Source: Octadecabacter temperatus
GTDB lineage: Bacteria; Pseudomonadota; Alphaproteobacteria; Rhodobacterales; Rhodobacteraceae
Reading direction: 5' to 3'
Assembly (NCBI RefSeq): GCF_001187845.1
Contig: NZ_CP012160.1
Coordinates: 1,674,001 to 1,738,000 of the forward strand
DNA length: 64,000 nt
Both the position numbers and the translations under genes were made by a program. Under the pieces are notes generated by a model. That model had not been told where the DNA came from and did not search any database. It saw only the letters and a list, made by a program, of their open reading frames with translations. Below, piece by piece: positions 58,467 through 64,000 of the stretch (the first letter of the stretch is position 1; each line of letters begins with the position of its first letter).

Positions 58467-58943
58467 GTGTCTATCACAAACCAAACCATTGATTACGGCA
58501 ACCTGATGCACAAAGCGATGCGCGGGCTGATTTATGAAGTCTTAACAGACATTTCTGCCAATGGTTTGCCGGGCAATCACCACTTCTTTGTGACGTTTGA
58601 CACCATGCATCCCGACGTCGAAATCGCGGATTGGCTGTCAGACCGTTACCCCGGTGAGATGACCATCGTGATCCAGCACCAATACGAAAGCCTCGCGGTT
58701 ACGGACCGTGGGTTCTCAATCACGCTCAGCTTTGGCGACACGCCTGAGCCGCTTTATGTGCCCTACGATGCGATCAAAACCTTCGTCGACCCAAGCGTCG
58801 AGTTTGGCCTGCGCTTTGAAACGCAGGACGATGAAGACGACGAGGACGCGCCAGAAGCCCCGATGGAAGTGATGGCCGAACCCGAGGAAGACGCCCCCAA
58901 GAAAGACGCCGAAGTCGTCAGCTTGGATCAATTCCGAAAATAA
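58467..58943 (+). CDS. sspB: ClpXP adaptor SspB (alphaproteobacterial type)
   Basis: Delivers ssrA-tagged and other substrates to ClpXP; 158 residues. The substrate-binding domain spans about 1-120 (DYGNLMHKAMRGLIYEVL), followed by an acidic flexible linker and the C-terminal ClpX-docking motif VVSLDQFRK. GTG 58467 is preferred over the in-frame ATG 58431, since the family N-terminus begins there and GGAG lies about ten bases upstream. The next gene is fumC. Confidence 0.88.
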   Translation: MSITNQTIDYGNLMHKAMRGLIYEVLTDISANGLPGNHHFFVTFDTMHPDVEIADWLSDRYPGEMTIVIQHQYESLAVTDRGFSITLSFGDTPEPLYVPYDAIKTFVDPSVEFGLRFETQDDEDDEDAPEAPMEVMAEPEEDAPKKDAEVVSLDQFRK

Positions 58944-59029
58944 CCTGCCCTGATTGCGCAGTTGCCTCGCGCTGCGCGTGGCGATAAACGGCATACAACC
59001 GTATACAGACATTTCTGCAAGGACGTACC

Positions 59030-60421
<1,392 letters not shown>

Positions 60422-60442
60422 TCGCACCGAAGGAGCGCTGTA

Positions 60443-60622
60443 TTGTCTGAAGTCGTAAACCTGAACAAAGTCCGGAAGGACCGCGAGCGTACAGAGAAAA
60501 AGGCCGAGGCCGATCTGAACGCCCGCAAGTTCGGGCGCACCAAAGCTGAGCGGATGGCAGAAGCTGCCCGCGAAGCACAGGCCAAGGGCCGCCTCGATCA
60601 GCTCAAGTTCGAGGACGAATGA
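60443..60622 (+). CDS. DUF4169 family small protein
   Basis: A 59-residue, highly charged helical protein, starting at TTG 60443 seven bases after a perfect AAGGAG. It reads SEVVNLNKVRKDRERTEKKA at the N-terminus, with about half its residues charged, which matches DUF4169; the family's function is unknown. It lies 21 bases after fumC and overlaps the next gene by four bases (ATGA). The TTG start and small size make it easy to miss. Confidence 0.8.
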   Translation: MSEVVNLNKVRKDRERTEKKAEADLNARKFGRTKAERMAEAAREAQAKGRLDQLKFEDE

Positions 60623-60840
60623 GCACCCGCCCCGTCAAACACAGCCTCACGCTGCGTGGCCACCGCACGAGCGTGTCACTGGAACCGGAATTTTGGGATG
60701 CGTTTCGCCAGATTGCCGCTGAACGCGATCAAACGTTAAACGGAATGGCGATCAAAATAGACGAGGCCCGCGGTGATGTGGGCCTCGCGTCTGCGATCCG
60801 GGTGTTTGTTCTCAACACCCTGCGTGACAATCAGGCCTGA
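60619..60840 (+). CDS. Ribbon-helix-helix domain protein
   Basis: A 73-residue protein of the RHH_4 type. The strand KHSLTLRGHRTSVSLEPEFW and following helices (FRQIAAERDQTLNGMAIKI) fit a ribbon-helix-helix DNA-binding fold. It is translationally coupled to DUF4169. The pair may form a DNA-binding complex or an antitoxin-like regulator; no toxin is recognisable beside it. Its 3' end overlaps the convergent gene by ten bases. Confidence 0.82.
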   Translation: MSTRPVKHSLTLRGHRTSVSLEPEFWDAFRQIAAERDQTLNGMAIKIDEARGDVGLASAIRVFVLNTLRDNQA

Positions 60841-61103
60841 TAGAGCGCCGCACGAACGCGGTCGAGCATATCGGAATCTTCGCGCTCAACTTCCGTCAGC
60901 AATTGACGGTCCAGCTCATGATCAAGCAAGCGTGCATAGCGAGAACGATCCACCATCAGCGGATCCATCTCACGCTGAGGTAGCTGTGCTTTTGGCTTTG
61001 GAACATACAAATCTTCAATCGGCGCGCCGAAACGGGAACGCAGAAAAGACATCACACTATTTGGTGCTGTCAGAACAATAGAAATTGGCTTCGCTACAGT
61101 CAT
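60831..61103 (-). CDS. Hypothetical small protein
   Basis: I do not recognise this 90-residue soluble protein. It has a hydrophobic start (KPISIVLTAPNSVMSFLRSRFG), then an acidic helical C-terminal half (RLLDHELDRQLLTEVERED). AAAGGGG lies eight bases before ATG 61103, which supports translation. It overlaps the ribbon-helix-helix gene tail to tail by ten bases. Confidence 0.6.
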   Translation of the reverse strand: MTVAKPISIVLTAPNSVMSFLRSRFGAPIEDLYVPKPKAQLPQREMDPLMVDRSRYARLLDHELDRQLLTEVEREDSDMLDRVRAALYQA

Positions 61104-61320
61104 AAGACCGACCCCTTTGAAGCCCCCACATCGTTAATTTAGTTTAAACGAAGGCGTCGGAGAATAGGGCAGATGCGTCACAATTGGCGGCGCAACCAAT
61201 ACGGTTACCCACAACATACTGAAAAATAACAACTTATCGAAAGGGCTGTTGCCCCATTTTTGCCCAATTTTGTTTTCCCGATCGGAAACAGTGTTTATGA
61301 ATACGCGACAATCAAATCGG

Positions 61321-61377
61321 AGAGAATGCAATTAATGCGCGCAAGAAAACGATGCGCGCCAGTTTTAGTGATTCTCT
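61321..61377. repeat. Nested inverted repeats downstream of P450
   Basis: Outer arms AGAGAAT and ATTCTCT enclose inner GCGCGC/GCGCGC arms (61337..61342 and 61354..61359). It lies just past the P450 stop at 61386. It may be a transcript-end structure for the P450 gene; no clear T-run is present. Confidence 0.35.
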
Positions 61378-61385
61378 GACAGCGG

Positions 61386-62735
61386 TTAAGGCGCAGAACG
61401 TTCCGAAATCTTAAGCCAAATCCCATCCTTTGCGCGCACTGTTAGGTGGGCGACGGGGACAGGTTCTTTCTCTGTCAGTTCAAACTTGAACCGCCGCAGC
61501 AACATGGCCAGCAGCAATGGCCCCTCAACCATCGCGAAACCAGCGCCCGTACAAACCCTCGGGCCTGCAGAGAACGGGATGTAGGCGTTTCGCTGGCATT
61601 CCTTGCCGTTCTCAGTGGTCCAACGGGTCGGATCAAACCCATCAGGGTTATCCCAAAGACGTTCATGTCGGTGCAGGTGCCACGGGCTAAGCACGACCTG
61701 CGCGCCCTTTGGGGCCTGACGGTCACGCATCTGTTCAGGGCATTTGGTTTCACGCACCATCATTGGGACAGGCGGATAAAGGCGCAAAGCCTCGCGGAAG
61801 ACATCGCGAGCAAGGCGCAACTTGGAAACGCTGGCGAATTCCGCGCTAACGGCTTTAGCCTCATCCGCCAACTTATCCTGCCAGTCCGGATACATCGCCA
61901 ACAAATAGAACGTCCACGCCAAGGCAGACGCGCTGGTTTCATGGCCTGCAAGGAAGAAGATCGCAACTTGGTCCACCATTTCATCAGTGCTGAATTTCTC
62001 ACCGGTTTCAGGGTCGGCTGTGGTCATGATCTTAGTGGCAAGATCATCCGGTGCAGTTCCGGCGGTAATTTCGGCCATGCGTTGTTCGGTCAGACCTGTG
62101 ATCAGTCGGCGAATATCAGCGGCAGTGTCTTTGGTCGCACGGCGAAAGAACCGCGGCATCCAGCGCGGACCGGGAATAAACGCGGCGAGGTTCAGGATCG
62201 GCTGCGTACGTTGGTGGTCGCGGAATTTCTCAAACACAGCCGTGGCTGTTTCATCCTCAATCGGAATGGAAAACAGGGTGCGAAAGATCACGTCAGCGGC
62301 AGCATGAGACGTTTCAGGCTCAATATCCTGCACACCTAGGTTGGCCGCCATCCGTTCCACGGCGGCCTCCCCCGCTGCATACATCGCGCCATAAGTGTCG
62401 CGCAGACGTCCGCCTTCAAATGCAGGGTCAATGATGCGGCGCTGTCGTTTCCACGTCTCGCCATTGGTCAAGAACACCGAGTTCCCAAGCAACGGGCGCA
62501 AACCTGCACCAATGCGATCAGACTTTGGGAAATCATCGGGACGGTCTTTTAGCACCCGTTTCACCAATTCGGGATCATTCGCCAAATAACTGCGAAAGAA
62601 CGGCGTCTTAAACTCCGCCATCCACGCGCGGTACAGCTTTGCCGGTTGCGCCGACAGGATGTCTTGGCGAAACAGCTTAAGGTATCGCCAAAGCGTGACC
62701 TTCTCAGGACGTGATGGGGGTTTGGGCGGGATCAT
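61386..62735 (-). CDS. Cytochrome P450 (long class)
   Basis: A 449-residue P450, longer than most soluble bacterial forms and resembling the fatty-acid or CYP102-like/eukaryotic-like branch. The I-helix motif is FLAGHETSAS, the ExxR is FREALRLYPP, and the haem ligand is C395 in FSAGPRVCTGAGFAM. No N-terminal membrane anchor is seen. Its start overlaps the upstream hydrolase-like gene by 32 bases, implying coupled expression. The substrate and redox partner are unknown. Confidence 0.9.
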   Translation of the reverse strand: MIPPKPPSRPEKVTLWRYLKLFRQDILSAQPAKLYRAWMAEFKTPFFRSYLANDPELVKRVLKDRPDDFPKSDRIGAGLRPLLGNSVFLTNGETWKRQRRIIDPAFEGGRLRDTYGAMYAAGEAAVERMAANLGVQDIEPETSHAAADVIFRTLFSIPIEDETATAVFEKFRDHQRTQPILNLAAFIPGPRWMPRFFRRATKDTAADIRRLITGLTEQRMAEITAGTAPDDLATKIMTTADPETGEKFSTDEMVDQVAIFFLAGHETSASALAWTFYLLAMYPDWQDKLADEAKAVSAEFASVSKLRLARDVFREALRLYPPVPMMVRETKCPEQMRDRQAPKGAQVVLSPWHLHRHERLWDNPDGFDPTRWTTENGKECQRNAYIPFSAGPRVCTGAGFAMVEGPLLLAMLLRRFKFELTEKEPVPVAHLTVRAKDGIWLKISERSAP

Positions 62736-63999
62736 GGTTCATACTGGTAAACTTGGAGGCGGCCACGTCAATGCGTGATTTAGACGGCTCGCGGCCTTCA
62801 AAACGGTCAGCAAGGGTCTGTGGCCCCGCCGTGATGCGGAAATAGTCATAGTCCCCCACCCGGTCAAACGCGCAAAGGTACTGGAAATGCAGGCGGAAGA
62901 ACTTCCAACGCAGTTCCTTCCAGCGCTCAGGCGACAGGGTTTGGGTGAAGGCCGCAGAAATCACCAACGGCCACTTTTGGCCTTCTGGCGCGACACCAGA
63001 CACAGCGACCGGATCGCACAGTGCAAATGTACAGCCATCACCGGGGGCTGTGACATCAACCCAAGTCAGCTCATCCCGTGTGGACAAGAAGTTAAGGTCG
63101 GTACGCAAACGGTCAGCCTTTGGAAGGAAGCTCACCATCGGGACGACTTGTCCAAGGCTTAGGAACCCAAGCGCAGGGCCACCCGCAGGAACGCCGCCCT
63201 CACGGATCAAATCCGAAAGAATGGACACCGCCAGATGCGCGCCAGATGAATGGCCGACGATCAAGACTTCATCGAAGTCCGCTTCTAACGCCTCACCAAT
63301 CACGCCGCGAAAATCCGCCATGCGGTCTTCAAGCTCGGGCGCGGTCGTGCCTTTGGTTTTGGCGGAATAGGCAAAATCATGCATCAGATAGTAAGCGAAG
63401 AATTTACCGTCATTCTTCTTGAACCAGCATAATACCTGCCAAGCGACCCATGCAATTAGCACCAATTGGACGACGAATAATCCGGTATGAAAGATCGAGA
63501 AATCCAACGTCGACGGCTCGCCGCCCGTGAACAACCCGACAATCGCACGGCCAATCCCGCCCAACGCCCAGCTCAGGACCTTTGCCGCCAAAAGCCCTGC
63601 GAGCACGGCCCCCAACAACTGCAGCAGCAACATGCCAACGGGGTATAGCGCGGCAATCACCGGCCCCTTGCGCAGCCACATCAAGCGGCGCAAGGCACCT
63701 GACGTGATGTAGATGAACGCGGTACGCAGTAATTGCAGGTAGGTCGCGGGAATGCTCGACGCCATTGAATTGCGCACGATGTCTGACCAGACGAGCACTT
63801 CAACTTCAGCATCAACAGATTGGCCGTCCATACGGGATTCTACACGCCAGCCGTAATGCTCACCGTCTTTCGCAGCGATGCCGACTTCATAGCCAGATAT
63901 CTCGGATTGTGTTGCGGATTCAGTGCGATAAAGCTCGCGGTAGCGGCGTGGGTGAATAGGATCATAGCCCGGAATGTAGAACACCTTACGGCGTTTCAC
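62704..63999 (-). CDS. Membrane-anchored alpha/beta-hydrolase-like protein
   Basis: About 431 residues on the minus strand, starting at GTG 63999 or just beyond the right edge, so completeness is uncertain. The N-terminal KRRKVFYIPGYDP opens an alpha/beta fold. Two or three hydrophobic helices occupy about residues 90-200 (including VGMLLLQLLGAVLAGLLAAK). The nucleophile elbow is G-H-S-S-G in LIVGHSSGAHLAVSI (about residue 247). This suggests a lipase or esterase with a membrane insert. It overlaps the P450 gene by 32 bases. Confidence 0.65.
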   Translation of the reverse strand: MKRRKVFYIPGYDPIHPRRYRELYRTESATQSEISGYEVGIAAKDGEHYGWRVESRMDGQSVDAEVEVLVWSDIVRNSMASSIPATYLQLLRTAFIYITSGALRRLMWLRKGPVIAALYPVGMLLLQLLGAVLAGLLAAKVLSWALGGIGRAIVGLFTGGEPSTLDFSIFHTGLFVVQLVLIAWVAWQVLCWFKKNDGKFFAYYLMHDFAYSAKTKGTTAPELEDRMADFRGVIGEALEADFDEVLIVGHSSGAHLAVSILSDLIREGGVPAGGPALGFLSLGQVVPMVSFLPKADRLRTDLNFLSTRDELTWVDVTAPGDGCTFALCDPVAVSGVAPEGQKWPLVISAAFTQTLSPERWKELRWKFFRLHFQYLCAFDRVGDYDYFRITAGPQTLADRFEGREPSKSRIDVAASKFTSMNHDPAQTPITS

Positions 64000-64000
64000 C

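Noticed and set aside
61446..62339. A 297-codon plus-strand open frame
   Set aside because: It is antisense to the P450 gene, whose haem and I-helix motifs are intact.

Overview
The window looks like chromosomal DNA of a Rhodobacterales (Roseobacter-group) alphaproteobacterium. The evidence is a C4-pathway 5-aminolevulinate synthase (hemA), a TRAP dicarboxylate transporter (dctPQM), an alpha-type SspB, a DUF4169/ribbon-helix-helix pair behind fumC, a bactofilin next to an M23 peptidase, and the gene neighbourhood amidase - PBP1A - prfB. Base composition and codon use look even throughout. I see no insertion sequence, prophage, integrase, CRISPR array or rRNA operon. There is no gene-free stretch longer than 300 bases; the longest are 36653..36935, 61104..61385 and 10047..10313.

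Layout. 1-6.2 kb: a truncated MFS permease, lpdA, a PAS-GAF-GGDEF diguanylate cyclase, a DUF924 protein and a second MFS permease, all on the minus strand. 6.3-10 kb: a tightly coupled three-gene minus operon (class III aminotransferase, ectoine-hydrolase-like M24 protein, ArgE-like M20 deacetylase) that looks like a compact ectoine/acetyl-diaminobutyrate degradation unit. 10.3-15.2 kb: queA behind a 1,100-residue AsmA/YhdP-like protein, divergent from a peroxiredoxin. 15.2-18.7 kb: a universal stress protein, a ferritin-like DUF455 protein, and an M23 endopeptidase overlapping a bactofilin. 18.7-26.5 kb: a DUF2189 membrane protein, prfB, PBP1A, an inserted methyltransferase, a cell-wall amidase and an aminotransferase. 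26.5-33 kb: a periplasmic M48-TPR protease, a DsbA-like oxidoreductase, ispG, a RodZ-like protein and hemA.

33.2-43.8 kb: an M20 dipeptidase overlapping an S41 peptidase; two identical tRNA-Asp genes; a DEAD-box helicase with a long basic tail; a lipoprotein; a PNPOx-like protein; tRNA-Val; a histidine phosphatase; a tandem glycine riboswitch ahead of a DadA-family dehydrogenase; an HU protein with a histone-H1-like N-terminus; and two tiny paralogous membrane proteins with their own terminators. 43.8-51.2 kb: lon with a candidate heat-shock promoter, tgt, sufT-sufA-tfoX, a 2OG-Fe(II) oxygenase coupled to a racemase-like protein, and tpiA. 51.2-64 kb: dctPQM with an intercistronic hairpin, a cytochrome P450, a rhodanese-ChrB/ChrA chromate pair, sspB, fumC, DUF4169-RHH, a second P450, and an alpha/beta-hydrolase-like membrane protein that reaches the right edge.

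Most of the window is housekeeping: envelope construction (amidase, PBP1A, M23, bactofilin, RodZ-like), queuosine (queA, tgt), Fe-S assembly, haem and isoprenoid synthesis. The accessory interest lies in the ectoine-like operon, the glycine riboswitch/DadA unit, the tiny paralogue pair between the HU gene and lon, the oxygenase/racemase-like pair, and a dispersed intergenic motif seen three times. I did not find a convincing wholly new defence or mobile system.
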